64,000 nucleotides of DNA from Rhabditophanes sp. KR3021 (GCA_963281155.1 CAUJLY010000001.1:4774001-4838000); one strand, 5' to 3'; shown: positions 46,549-58,379, counted from the stretch's first letter. Numbers and translations: made by a program. Notes: generated from the letters alone by a model not told the origin.

Positions 46549-47569
46549 ATGAGTTTTATTTGTGAAGAAAAGTTAAATAGTATTAGTATTGACTATGTCA
46601 AACAATTTGTCGATGAGTATTTTGAATTAATAAAAGTTGAAGAAAATGTTTACAAGTAAGTTATAAACTATTACCAGTCTGATAATGAGAATCTCTTTTA
46701 GGTCAATCAAACAAAGAATCAGAATGGACGGGATTCCTTGTATTTTTGGTGGCCACCTTTGTGCCCAAGCATTAGCAGCAGCAGAAAAAACAGTTCCAGT
46801 CGACATATATCCACATTCCTTGCACTCGTATTTTATAAAAATGGCATCTACAAATGAATCTGTATATTATCATGTCAGGGTTCTCAAAAATAATAGAAGT
46901 TACATGACTAGAGTGGTAGAAGCAAAGCAAAACAACGAATTAGTATATTATTGCACAATTTCATTCCATGTAAGAGAAACTTCAAGCATTGAACATCAAT
47001 CTGTTATGCCATATGTCAAACAGCCCGAAAAACTACTAAATTTGGTCCAGATAGCTCAAAAATATTTAAAACAACATGAAAATGGAATAGCAAAATTAAG
47101 ACCTCAAGTTAGAAAAATTTTGCACAGCACATTATTTGATAATATTACACATTATCAACCTTTCGAGGCCAGACCTGTAAATCCTGATATATTCTTTGGT
47201 TTTAACGAATTTTGTGGGGAAAATTTATATGTGTGGGTAAAGGCAAAAAATATTCTTCAAAACTCATCTAAAATTCACCGCTACTTGTCGGCATATTTTA
47301 GCGACTACACACTTCTTTCGGTTAGTGATAGGCAGCATGTAAGCCACGGCTATGAACCATCAATGTTTTTTTCACTTGATCATCACATATGGTTCCACGA
47401 ACCAGACTTTAAAATTGATGAATGGGTTTTATATGAGAACATTTCTCCCATTGCAAAGAAAGGACGCGCATTTTCTGAGGGTAAATTTTGGAGTAGAGAT
47501 GGTAAGCTTTTAATTTCAACTGCCCAAGAAAGTTTAAATAGAACAAAGAAAGCCGTATCAAAATTATAA
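46549..47569 (+). CDS. ACOT8: Peroxisomal acyl-CoA thioesterase (ACOT8/TesB type)
   Basis: Exons 46549-46655 and 46702-47569 give 324 residues, close to human ACOT8 (319). Two hotdog domains are present: the first with FGGHLCAQALAAAEKTVP and SLHSYFIK, the second with SLDHHIWFHEPDFKIDEWVL, RAFSEGKFWSRDGKLL and the AQE motif near the end. LDHHIWFH carries the catalytic-region aspartate found in TesB enzymes. The last three residues are SKL, a textbook PTS1 peroxisomal import signal. The enzyme releases free fatty acids from acyl-CoA. In worms, peroxisomal acyl-CoA turnover also feeds ascaroside pheromone synthesis; a role there is speculation. Confidence 0.9.
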
Positions 47570-47628
47570 CTAAATATATGAAAGTATTTTATTCATTTGT
47601 TAATTGCATGAAAATGTAATTTACTAAA

Positions 47629-48582
47629 TCATTGTTTAGAATCAAATTTTTTGAAATAAATTGATTCAACTAAATGTTTTACTAAATGTTCACTTTTTTT
47701 ATTTTCATCATCTTTTCTTGGCATAAATTCGACAATTTCAGTAGCAATCAAGTTGTCAAATTGGTTATTTTTGAAGAACTTTAAAAATTCATCAGCAACG
47801 ATTCCATCATCTTCTGGAGTTCCTACAGCTGGAGCATCTTCTACACGAAATCCATCTAAGTCAATGCTCAACCCAAACCCAATTGTATTTGAAGTGACAG
47901 ATTTGATGGCCTCACTCATACAATGATCAAATCCTTTCTCATGGATATCCTTCATATAAAAGATTTTGGCCCCAAGAGATTCTAGTAGTTTTTGTTCAGC
48001 TGGTTCGAAACTACGGATTCCAATTAATGCTAAGTTGGATGGCTTAATTGCTGGGAAATCGTCTCCGATCGATGCTAACTTTGAATTTCCATATCCAAGC
48101 AAATGAGCAACCGGCATTCCGTGAATGTTTCCAGTATCTGATGAATCTAATGTATGCGCATCCATATGAGCATCAACCCAAATCAATCCAACGTCTCCCT
48201 GAGTTCTAGCTGCACTAGCTACTCCCGACCATGTTCCAATAGCGCAACTATGATCTCCTCCAATTACTAACATTTCCTTTTTGGCTGCAAATAACTTTCC
48301 TGTGGCATCGGCTAGTTTTTGAGAATTCTAAAAAAATGTCTTTATAAATTAAAACAAAAAGTTACTTACGCTGATAATTCCATCTAAAGCCTTAGTACTT
48401 GTTCCAGTGACAGTCTCATTTATGACGGTTCCCCATTTGAATGGAATATTACATTGGTTAAATATTTCAGATTCTTGCAAAACTTTAACAGCTTTTTCAC
48501 ATCCTAGATATCTTCCACCATGTCCATTGCTAAGTCCAACAACGTTTAATGTCTTAGATAATAATTGTAGAGAACGTCTCAT
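47629..48582 (-). CDS. Arginase
   Basis: Exons 48582-48370 and 48327-47629 give 303 residues. The manganese ligands are in place: LVIGGDHSCAIGT, WVDAHMDAHTLDSS and SIDLDGF, with VGTPEDDGI after it and TEIVEF near the C-terminus. The usual DGLDP sequence after the last metal pair is DGFRVEDAP here. The basic, arginine/leucine start (RRSLQLLSKTLNVVG) may be a mitochondrial presequence. It hydrolyses arginine to ornithine and urea. It converges on the thioesterase gene with 59 bases between stops. Confidence 0.92.
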
Positions 48583-49047
48583 TATGCAACCGTAAAACTA
48601 AAAAATTAAGAGTTTGTACACTTATATAATGGTAAAATACAGAAGATTAGCATATTAATGAAACAATCTTATAAACTTTAGTTAAAGAATTTAAAAAAGT
48701 TGTTTAAAGGCACAATTTAAATGACGCAATCATGATCGTATTATCATGTAATAATATAAGACATCGCTATCTAATTTTTCAAGGTAATAGGTGCGTATAG
48801 TTTGAGAAATTTTCAATTTATATAATAAAGGTTAATGATGATAGTGGTAATCATATTACCTTGATAATTGATAGATGTTTAATTAAAAGAAGTGCTTATT
48901 AAAACAAGAAATGAGATAGTTTATTATACAAAATATAAAAATACAATTTTCGAACATCACTTGCCCTTTGACAAATAGTCAAGCTACGTTTTTTAGAATA
49001 AATTAGTTGCTGTTATCTTTGATATTATTTGATTATTAAATTTTGAC
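48583..49047. other. Intergenic, no gene seen
   Basis: AT-rich upstream flank of arginase and downstream flank of the ELMO-domain gene. Nothing recognised. Confidence 0.5.
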
Positions 49048-52000
49048 TTAAATTAGACTGTTGATATTTTCCATTTTTATTTGGTCGTTGAGATTGGAGC
49101 AGTCCAGGCTAAGATAAGACTTTATTCTTGAGATAAATTCACTTTTGACAATATTGAAGTTCATAATATCCCTGTTTTCATCGGAACTAAACCAATGCTC
49201 TGCAAACAGCTTAAACAAAGCCAAGTAAATGCGGTGAAAATCCTCGATTGATACTTCTTCAGGATTGATACTATTATACACATGACGTTTCAAATATCCT
49301 TCAGCTAAAAGCTCCTTTCCAATAAACGTTATCGTTATGCTACAGATAGCAAAAGGAAATCCCTTGATTGGATGCAATGACAATTGTAGAATGCGACGAC
49401 AATTTTCCAGATCATGTTTTGCGAAGTAAATCATTTGATCTAGAAGTAAAATATTAGTAATGCTCCTGCACTATATTACTTACCTAATCCTAGAACGCCT
49501 GCTCCCCTGAAATCTGAAATTACTAAAATAAGTATTCTTCACACAAAATATTTTCTACTACACATTTCAATTATAATTTGTCACTAAAACGTCTCAATGA
49601 TTACCACAATATTTGACACTATTTAGTAATTAAAATGTTTTGGAATAGATATTTTAAGACGGAGTTATTATCAAAGTACAGTGTAATTTAGTGTTATAAA
49701 TCATCCTGGATTCTGCCTGATAAGACAGCATGTTATAAAAAGAAATTATAGAGTCAACTTTGAGCAAAATACGTTGGACTTAATTGATAAAAAAATTTAA
49801 TATTATAACAAGCGAGACTCTTCGCCATAATAAGAATGAGTTTTAAATGAAGCAATTGGTGAGGTTACAGTTCTTGGATCGAAAACATCCACACTTCTAC
49901 CTTTATTACCGGATACTGAAAGGAGACTTCCATCTTCAGACCAACTCAAAGCTATGCTTTTCTCCACAAAAATTGAATATAATTTAACTATAATCTTGCC
50001 AGATTCGATAGAATCAAGCATTCCATTGGTATCACATGCAACACCTAAAGTATTATCAGCAAAAGGATGAGGCACCAAAGATCTAACAAAAGTGCTATTT
50101 TCAACATTTAAAGGAGCAACAGGATCATTATATCAATTCAATTACAATACTGTCAGAACCATCTACTGTGGGAACTTTGTATGCCGTTTTAAAATGCTAT
50201 GCAAAAAGAATCACATTATGTGTTAATTATTACTGTCATAGGTACTGCAATAAAAGAAGATGCATTCTTTAAATCAATTAAAACCATACTAACGAATGAT
50301 GGTAAAGGTAACTCTTCTCGCAGGGATGTTGTTTTAAATTTAGTAAGATTGTTGTTTTTGCTTCAAATAAAAGGAGTTGTGAGACTGTTCAAGGGAGTTG
50401 GAGATTTGGATAGTATAAAAAAAGCAGAGTATTCATACATGCTTCGAGTTATTGGATTCATTTTGCTGTACATTTCACATGCAAAATTTTACTTGTGCTG
50501 GCTTGAAAAGGAATGATGCAATGGTGCTTACAAAGTTGAAGAACTTGCGGAAGAATTAATGATTAAAGTGCCTATTAAAAATGATGGTAATAAGAACAAA
50601 GGGAATGTGTATTACTTTCCTGAAAGTAATATTTCCTATCCCGGCGTGAGAGCAGACAAAGAGAAGAATGAAGATAATAGATTTGACAGTCACGCAGCTG
50701 AATATGCTAGAAGAGTTAACAGACTTTCCTTTCTCTGTTCCAAAACCAAGAAAATGAAGAAATCTTTGAAGATAGGAATATTGGAGCTAAAAAGAAAGTT
50801 CAAGTCAAGTCCTTAATGCCTAATGGCGAACTATTGTATGATTCTTCAATTGCCATTGACCGCTGCCTTATTGTTTTTGTCGGAGTCTTCATGGACTTAC
50901 CAACCTTGACATGGGTACAGAAAGCTGTTACTTTTTCAATTGTTTGACAGAAGGTCAAGTCAAAACGCCAGGCAGATCTACAAGTACAGAACCAAAATTG
51001 ACAATAAACATGCTTTGTCCAGAAAACAAATTAAGATGAAGAGGATTAATGATAGCAACTCCAAAACAATATTGGTCAAAGTCAATATAGCTTCAAAACA
51101 GTTGGCAAAAAACTTGGAATGTACCTTGAGTGATAAAGTCACAAATGTTGATCATGGAAAATGCCCAATCGAGGATGTCTACATGTTGTCACCTGAAAGG
51201 GATCAAAATATTGGCGGACTTCTTGTTGAAAGGATGTTCGCTCAACAAAAAGTAATGTATACTGATTTTTCAACTATTTTGCTTGTAATCTTTATTTTTA
51301 TTTCCTTTACAATAAATCCCTTCTGAATCTGCTTCAAACATACCTAAAAATAAATTTAAATTAAATTAAGATAAAAACAAGCACCTGTTGCCGGATCTAA
51401 GCCCTGAAATCCAATGTCCTCCCATTGTTTAGACTTCCGAGCACTTAATTTTTCGTTTGGATTGAGTAAATTCCACAAAGACAATAACTTCTCCTCATGA
51501 ACTTCATTCTCAGAATCATAGTATTCCTGCCTGCCACTTTCTACTAGACATCCCAATACATGATAGGCTTTAATTTGTTTCATTGAGAACTTTAGTTTTT
51601 CCTTCATACCGTCTCTCAAAGTACCGTCATCTTGATCGTCTTCAAGAAATTCGGAAGCCTCATCCGTTTCAGCTCCAGATTCCCAATCCAAGGAACTGTA
51701 GACTTGTTCATCACAATTTCTAAAATAATTTTCAATTTTGATTGTTCTTCCAGCTGGATGTTTTTCCTTTGATAGTAAAATTTTGCTGAGTGTTGGCTTT
51801 AAACCCAACATTGACATAATATAGTTAATCAAATTTGCATGGGCATTATTAAGCATTCTAGTTATCCAGTAAACAAAGCTTTCATTGTTATCCCGTAGGG
51901 TTAAATCATTCATAATGCTAAAAGATAAATGACGTGTATGACAAAGATTGCATTTGAAGTATTTCATCGGAATGAACCAATTAAAACGAATAAATTTAAA

Positions 52001-52051
52001 ATGTCTAGAACGTAGAAATTGATATATAAAATTATTACATAAAATAACCAT
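49048..52051 (-). CDS. ELMO-domain protein (ELMOD type)
   Basis: Exons 52051-51385, 49513-49484 and 49439-49048 give 362 residues. The ELMO domain is split by the introns and becomes whole only after joining: LLSLWNLLNPNEKLSARKSK, WEDIGFQGLDPATDFRGAG, VLGLDQMIYFAKHD, RILQLSLHPIKGFPFAICSI and the later EDFHRIYLALFKLFAEHWF. The N-terminal half of the protein is less conserved and partly basic. ELMOD proteins act as GTPase-activating proteins for Arl2/Arf-family GTPases. The first intron is 1,871 bases and carries pseudogene debris. The gene follows OTUD6B on the same strand with only 131 bases between, so an operon is possible. Confidence 0.82.
49803..50160 (-). pseudogene. WD40 (coronin-like) fragment inside the ELMOD intron
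   Basis: The minus-strand frame includes RSLVPHPFADNTLGVA, IALSWSEDGSLLSVSGNKGR and VDVFDPRTV, which read as one and a half WD40 blades of the coronin type (HP...N.L, LSW..DGSLL, DPR). Weak reading continues upstream to about 50160, then stops interrupt. A normal coronin has seven blades, so this is a small remnant on the same strand as the host gene. Confidence 0.5.
50199..51326 (+). pseudogene. Degraded reading frames inside the ELMOD intron, unknown parent
   Basis: Three consecutive plus-strand frames (50199-50516, 50559-50816, 50940-51326) have protein-like composition and follow each other with single stops or shifts, as in one decayed gene. The first contains a hydrophobic stretch YSYMLRVIGFILLYISHAKF; the second YYFPESNISYPGVRADKEKN; the third VNIASKQLAKNLECTLSDKV. 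No terminal repeats are seen. I do not recognise the family. Because the tract is antisense inside an intron of a conserved gene, it is unlikely to be an essential coding exon. Confidence 0.4.
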
Positions 52052-52182
52052 AATATTTATAAATACTACATAATATGAATATGTATAAAAATTTGCAATA
52101 ATGATCAGTTGACTTGCAATAAATTATTGCATAAAAGTAACAATAATGCAAATATTAAATTGTCAAAAGTTAAATAGGCTTT

Positions 52183-53162
52183 TTAGAATGTATCATCAGG
52201 AGCATGTGGTCGTGCTGCGATCGTCGAATTATAATGCTCACCAAGAAATGCATTTGTATGGTAGGTCAAAATGAGTGAAGGAAGTGGATATTTTTCACCG
52301 ATTACTACTTTTTCCATTTCTGATTGAATTACTTCGATTCTTTTTTTCAAAAAATCACTGATAGCACTGAAAGGAAATGATAAAAAGGCATGAGATTGGT
52401 ACTGATTCACTACATAGCAGACAACTTACACTAGTTCAGGATGACCTCCCCATCTTCCTCCGGAAATGGCAGAATTAGCCGTCTCAAAAATATACTTGTC
52501 AAATCCGGTATCTTCAACTCCCAAATAGGGGAAGAAATATTCTTTGTTTTGAACAATACAATCGGCTGCCATCTTTCTCAAAGATGATCCAGTGTCTGAC
52601 CGGCCATGTTGCTGCAATTGATGGGCCAAAGCATTATACAAACAATCTCCATCTGCAGCAATTTCAAATAACTCCAAATTTAATGGTGCAAGTTTTTGAT
52701 TTATTTCTGCTAACTCTAAAGTCTTCTTTGATGTCAAGTCATAAATGGCTTGTTCTTCTGCTTTTTTAGCCATAGTTCTATTGAATTCCTCTTTTTTTCT
52801 TGATATTTTTCATGCTTATTCCTAGTTTTTTCCTGAGCTTTCTTTACTTTTTCCAATTCAGCTTTTACTATTTTTTCTTCCTCCAATCTTTGTTTGGCAT
52901 CTTCATTATGCCCAATTTCTAGCAACTCCTTTTCATGACGGCTTTTTAATTCCTTCTCCATTTTCTCAACTTCGGCTAGCAGATCTTTTTTCTTCTTCTT
53001 ATCATTCTTTGCCAAGTTTTTAAGTTTTGTTACTTGTGCTGAAATTGTTTATTTAATATAAGATACAACTATTATGTTATTACCTTGGAGATCTTTTTTC
53101 TCTCTACCATGTCTAGCCTTCAACGCCTGAATCGGTGTTTCATTTTCATCAATAATAGTCAT
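52183..53162 (-). CDS. OTUD6B: OTU deubiquitinase OTUD6B-like, with one apparent frameshift
   Basis: Exons 53162-53084, 53038-52430 and 52366-52183; with one base restored the protein has about 290 residues, as in human OTUD6B. The N-terminal half is a charged coiled coil. The catalytic OTU domain has FEIAADGDCLYNALAHQL with the nucleophilic cysteine, RWGGHPEL, and ILTYHTNAFLGEHYNS with the histidine. Between KYQEKK and EEFNRTMAKKAEE the frame shifts inside a run of seven A (T on the + strand, about 52792-52798); an eighth A would give one frame. OTUD6B removes ubiquitin chains and is linked to translation and proteasome assembly. Confidence 0.85.
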
Positions 53163-53623
53163 CTTGAATATAGCAATTAATTATAATATTTGGGACACAA
53201 GATAAAACAAAATGACATAAGCAATATTCCAATGCTGTGCGCTTTAAGATAACTTGAAAGCTAAAGAGTTTGTATCACAACAACATACAATACTTTAAGA
53301 GTGTTTTGACTGTGTTTAAAGATGCCAAGAATTATTAATCAACTTCCATAAAAAACCATATTAATTATATCAAACACTTGAATGATAAAGAACTTAGTAG
53401 TCATTATTTCAAACGGAATTAGTGAAAGAACACAAAACTGCCTCCCATGATCATAATAACATCATTTAGAATGCACTCTAGTATTTAATATGATTTGATC
53501 TGTAATCTTTAGAATTAAAATGACGAATTTATCAATTATCAAAATAATGATACAATTGTGTGATCTTATCTCTTCAAAATGTACTATATAACACATAGTA
53601 ACTTGCCAAATTAACAAACGAAA
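53163..53623. promoter_or_regulatory. Divergent upstream region of OTUD6B and the ML-like gene
   Basis: 461 AT-rich bases between divergent starts. TATATAAC-like sequence near 53585-53592 lies about 35 bases before the plus-strand ATG at 53624 and may be its TATA box. Confidence 0.35.
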
Positions 53624-54249
53624 ATGATCAAAATCGTAGTTTTACTATTCTTGGTATTAGCAACTTGCTATGGATTCAATCTAGACAAAATTACACAACA
53701 AAGTGATGGATGTAATTTCTTCCCAAATGATACACGCGACAGTGCTCATTCATTTGACATTGGTGGCAAAGGTAATTTAAAATATTTGAAATAATAAGTG
53801 TTAATAATATTTGTTTTAAAGGAGCTCAAATAACTTTGGTCTCCGCAGAATTTATGGATCTTTCTGGAAAAAAAATTTATCCAATTCAACTGGCTAAACC
53901 TTTTGTTGTTAAAATCGTAGCACTAAATACCGGCCCTAAAATAACTAGCCCCTTGCTTTACATAAATTTACTCGATTATAGAAATAATTGGCTTATGAAT
54001 ACATGCATGTGGACTCTAGAACAACAATTTAGTGTCCAAAATCTTGATGCTTGTGCAGGTTTTGTAAACTGCCCAATTAACCAAGGCCAGCAGTTTACCT
54101 TAGAGTATAAATTTAACTTCAGTAAAAAGCTCGATGCACTTTCAATTGATATTGGTTCCGCAAATTCAATTGAATTCTTTTTGCATAATGATGCACGCCA
54201 AAATGCTATGATGATCGAAAACCAAGTTAAATTTGTTTATAACCCTTAA
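53624..54249 (+). CDS. Secreted ML-domain-like (MD-2/NPC2-related) protein
   Basis: Exons 53624-53771 and 53822-54249 give 191 residues. The signal peptide core is VVLLFLVLATCYG. The mature protein is beta-rich with CNFF near its start, an NTCMW motif, and ACAGFVNCPINQGQQFTLEY, which resembles the C....CPI..G....Y strand pair of ML lipid-binding domains. The whole is longer than a typical NPC2-like protein (about 150) and lacks a clear C-terminal cysteine, so assignment is tentative. ML proteins bind sterols or other lipids outside cells or in lysosomes. Confidence 0.55.
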
Positions 54250-54446
54250 GCAACCATAGTTAATCTTTCAATTTATAAATTTGATTTGAATAAATTGTTA
54301 TACTAACACCAAAAATGGCCCGTTCTTTGAATAAACGACACTTTGTTCCAATTTGTCAATCTTGCATTCCGTGCAACTTTAAAAGTTGTTTGCAATCATT
54401 AACTATTGTACTTCTGCAAATTTTGTTTTTATTGTAATAATTCAAG

Positions 54447-54900
54447 ATGGCTATGGGTGTGAAAGTACGGCAAGGAAAGCTTCCTTCGGAAGTTAACCGC
54501 ATTTTATTTGTCAAAAACCTGCCGTTTAAGATAACAAGCGAAGAAATCTACCAAATATTTGGTAAATTTGGTGCTATTCGTCAAATTCGAGTGTAAGTCT
54601 AAAACACCTCACTAATCCTATAACTTAATTTTTAGTGGCTCAACCCAAAGTACTCGTGGTACCGGATTTGTTGTATATGAAGACGTTTTCGATGCTAAAC
54701 AAGCGTATGAACATTTAAATGGATACAATGTTCACAATAGATATCTCTGCCTTCTTTACTTTTCTGCAGTCAAATCGTATCGTCAATTAGATACTGAGAA
54801 GGCAAAACAGAAGTTAGAAGAAGTAAAAGAAAGATATGGTTTGAGTGGAGACTTGGAAAAAGAAAAAGATCGCTTATTGACAACTCCGAGACGTAATTAA
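54447..54900 (+). CDS. SF3B6: Splicing factor SF3b subunit 6 (p14)
   Basis: Exons 54447-54592 and 54636-54900 give 136 residues. It is one RRM: RNP2 is [13 protein letters not shown]1 is GTGFVVYED. The N-terminal extension [12 protein letters not shown] and the C-terminal tail [20 protein letters not shown] match SF3B6/p14 closely. In the U2 snRNP this protein contacts the branch-point adenosine and SF3B1. It is slightly longer than the human protein (125). First of three plus-strand housekeeping genes, followed by the LAMTOR1-like gene and FRMD8. Confidence 0.95.
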
Positions 54901-55264
54901 TTCACCATTAATTGATGCTTATTTTGTATTTCAATTCTTTTTAAGTAAATTATTTAAAAAACATGTTCAAGTTATAATTTCATTAATTGCAATTCATCAA
55001 AATATTTTTAAAAGTTACAATGGTTTGCACAAATTTATAGTTATTTGAAAATTTAGACAACAAGGCTAGGTGTTGTCAGTTAAAACAAGTAATCCATTTT
55101 AAGATCTTGTAACGTTAAGTTTGGAAATCTGTTTGTATAGAATACGTTTTTTTGTAAGTCTATGCGATAACGTTATCATTGCAATTGTCAGAAATGATAC
55201 TATTCATGAAACATTGCAATTACTCAGAATAATTGATTAATAATTGATTTTTTATAGATTAAAA
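54901..55264. other. Intergenic, no gene seen
   Basis: AT-rich spacer between SF3B6 and the LAMTOR1-like gene; nothing recognised. Confidence 0.5.
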
Positions 55265-55987
55265 ATGTATCGTTTACTCAATTCATTGTGCCCTTGTCTT
55301 TGTTCTCAATTTTCAGATGAACATTCGGCATTGATAAGTGATGATGATGATTATACTCCAGCGATAACAATTCGTTCGCATAGACATTCTGAGTAAGTTA
55401 ATATTTAAGTGTTTAAAATAATTACACGTTTCGATTTATAGAAATACACATGCACTCAACTACGAAGTTGCAGCTAATCGTCAACATGCGTCAAATATGA
55501 GTTCAGGTCATTCTCCTGGACATTCGCCCTCCTCGACACTAAATATTCACAACAATCTATCAAACGAAGATAATGAACAAGTCCAAATTGAGAAAATTTT
55601 GTTGAATGCTCAGGAGGTAGTTTATTCTATTCATTTATTCGTTTATATATTTATTTATTACTTTAGAACATATTGAGTGCTGGAGAGTATGACTATGGTG
55701 TGGAAAATATAACAGATGTTGATCTTAATACCCATTACCACGAGGAATCTATTCGTAAACATGATGGCAAGGCCAGGAAGAATTCCAAGGAATCGAAAAT
55801 TAATAAATTTCAAATATTGTTGAAAGAATGCGACGAATCAGTGACTAGCAATCTTATAAATGCTACTTTATTCAAAGAAGAGGAAATGGATGAGTTAAAT
55901 AAAATTATGGCTGAATTGATGGATGTATACCAAGAAATGAAAGTGGTCAACTTTGATGAAGAACTAGTTGCATTCATGAAGTTTTAA
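55265..55987 (+). CDS. LAMTOR1-like Ragulator subunit (tentative)
   Basis: Exons 55265-55392, 55442-55616 and 55667-55987 give 207 residues. A cysteine-containing N-terminus (LCPCLCSQF) could be palmitoylated. The segment EDNEQVQIEKILLNAQENI aligns with the DEQALLSSILAKTASNIID helix of human LAMTOR1, and the C-terminal LMDVYQEMKVVNFDEELVAF resembles its ALSQIRVDAKEELVVQF end. The central part is serine/histidine-rich and unlike the human protein, and the N-terminal MG myristoylation site is absent. LAMTOR1 anchors Ragulator and mTORC1 signalling to lysosomes. Confidence 0.5.
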
Positions 55988-56296
55988 AATAAATGTAAAG
56001 TGTATAGTTATGTTAACCGTTATCATTAATCCTTTGATATGTGTATAATATTTTGGCTATTCAAAATTTATTAGCCGATGGTGCAACATTTTTATATATA
56101 AAAAGATTCTCTCTTTATTTCATTAAAATATTACGAAGTCGTTGAAATACTTGTTGTTGATGTATTAAATTGTTCATTCAAATTAATGTTTATCTAATAA
56201 TATAATCATTTCAGTTCTTGCAAAAAACGCGTGTCTTCTCATAGTTTATCTTATCCCCTGGAGTGACCTTTGAAGAAATAAAATCAAAGAATAATA
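55988..56296. other. Intergenic, no gene seen
   Basis: AT-rich spacer upstream of FRMD8. No features recognised. Confidence 0.5.
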
Positions 56297-57656
56297 ATGC
56301 CAGATTTTACATCCACTCATGAATGTAATGTAAGTTTTCGCATCAGATGGCTTCCCATTGGCAATTATTGAAAATAGTATTTTAGACATCATCATTAAAT
56401 GGACTATATATTACTGCATTAAATGAGACTTATCTAAGAAGAGGAAATGAGACAATTGAAGGAACAAATGTGGTGCAGTACACAAATTTTGATAACACTT
56501 TGGAAGTAAATGTAACTGGAGGAATCAATTCGGTAACTTTATACTTGATGGACAATTCTCATTTCACAATAAGTTTACTTGGAAGAGGTCCTTTGACGGT
56601 ATCCCAAATACTGGAAGAACTGGCTTCGTATATTAATACGGATATTTTGGTTCTAAATGAAATGTTTTGTTTGTGGTTAGTTTCGCCATTTCTCGAAATA
56701 CCCTTGTACCATGAAGACAAACCAAGTGACATTAGAAATAAATGGCAAAACTTTTTAGACAAATTTTCTCATGACTTTGTCAAGGACCCTCAGAGCGATG
56801 TACCATGTTTAGTAATAAGAAGAAGTTATCTGTTGCCTAAAGAGCGTGAAAATTGGGTATGATGATTAGTGGCAATAAAAACAATTTATTTATGGCTTTT
56901 AATTTATTTTAGATATTGGAAGAACAACAAAACACTCATCCGGAAGTTTATAATTTCTTTATAAGAATATTATTCACCGACGCAAAAGATGAATACTTGA
57001 GAGGAAGTTATTGCTGTGGTAAAAATGCTGAGGACAAGTTAACGGCCATTTTAATCTCCTCTTATGCCCTTTCCACGAATGCTGGTTCATATGAATTTGA
57101 TGGCAATATTCAAAATCAAATGAATTATTTACTCCGTCCTCACAATACTCCAAACAAAGTCCCTTTTCTTACATCAATATCAAATTACGTAACAAAGACG
57201 AGAAAGATTCAAAAATCCACTTTGTATTGGCTAGAAAAGATGAAAACAGTTTGTGGCGAAATTAAATTGATGGAAGAATTTTTAAAAACTGTCCGCGATT
57301 TTCAAATGTATGGATGTGTTGTTTATCCAGCCTTTATCAGTCAACAGCAAATAAATCATCTACGACATCTGGTAACTCACAATTCTTTTTCCTTCAATTC
57401 TCCAGATGTATTTGATCCGGTTTTTGTTTGGATAAATAGTACCACATTCGGCATATCAACTAAAAGAGATGCCAATATCTTATACACACAGGAAATTGCA
57501 AACTTACGTTGGACTATTCTGCCACAAATTAAAGATTATATGAGAAGTTTGTTGTTCTGCCCAAAACATGAGTCTTCCGATAATTACGTTGAGATTACGG
57601 GTAAGGCTTCCACATTAATTCACAATATATTAGCTTCCATTTCTAATCACATATAA
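56297..57656 (+). CDS. FRMD8: FERM domain protein, FRMD8-like
   Basis: Exons 56297-56329, 56386-56856 and 56913-57656 give 415 residues. The F1 lobe begins INSVTLYLMDNSHFTISLLG; then FCLWLVSPFLEIPLYHEDKP and PCLVIRRSYLLPKERE match the FRMD8 pattern FALWLASPLLEV and CLQFRRNVFFPRRRE. The F2 helix set includes RILFTDAKDEYLRGSYCC, and later comes VRDFQMYGCVVYPAF, parallel to ELPFYGCAFF. FRMD8 binds iRhoms and stabilises the iRhom/ADAM17 sheddase at the cell surface in mammals. The C-terminus NLRWTILPQI equals the LSWDHT region. Confidence 0.8.
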
Positions 57657-57961
57657 TTCAATATAACATAATACCGATAACAATCAAATAAATGATAACA
57701 AAGGCTAAAAATAAAATTAAAAGACTAAAATTTGTGACAACGTCAAATAATTGCTCCATAATTGATGTTCGATGTGCAGTTACTTTTGGAGGGGCTTATT
57801 TATAATTGATGTATCAAACAAAAAATGAAAATACAATTTTGAGAAAGGATTTTATTGTCATATACAAATATTGATATATTTGTTTATGAAAAGAAGAGAC
57901 AATAACAAGAATAATAATTATCAATATTATATCAACTTTTATCAAGTCATTGAAATGTTCT
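57657..57961. other. Intergenic between convergent genes
   Basis: 305 AT-rich bases between FRMD8 and the EF-hand gene. Nothing recognised. Confidence 0.5.
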
Positions 57962-58379
57962 TCATCTAAACGGGTAAGTATCCTTTTTACTTAAAATCCT
58001 TTGAATAACTTGCAAAAGTCTGAAAAGCATATTATTTGGTGTCAAAGATATTAATTTACTCTCAAAGCTGATTTCGCCATTTTTAGCAAGGCCATTAAAA
58101 TCGGCAGCAAAAGTTCCTTCATTCTTGAGGTCACCTTTAACAGATGCGACAGCAGTAGTGGCTTCAGACAAACTCAGGACTCCATTCTTGTCAGCATCAT
58201 TTGAGTCGTAAAGCTTGCCTGAAATTTCAAATCATTAGTATATTCCACACATAAATAATATCTTTAGCTAAAAATATTGTTACCCATAAATATTGTTAGT
58301 AACACATAAGTTGTATATTATTTGCATGAAAATGTATTAGGGCTTTGGAATACTTACGTAAATCATCCTTGGAAACCAT
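57962..58379 (-). CDS. Small EF-hand calcium-binding protein
   Basis: Exons 58379-58358 and 58218-57962 give 92 residues. One canonical EF-hand loop is present, DADKNGVLSLSE, with D1, D3, N5, G6, L8 and E12 all in place, following a short helix (SKDDLRKLYDS). A second region, DFNGLAKNGEISFES, looks like a degenerate EF-hand with extra residues. A basic C-terminal helix ends the protein. No signal peptide, so probably cytosolic. It could be a calmodulin-like sensor, but one good loop is too little for a family name. Confidence 0.7.
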
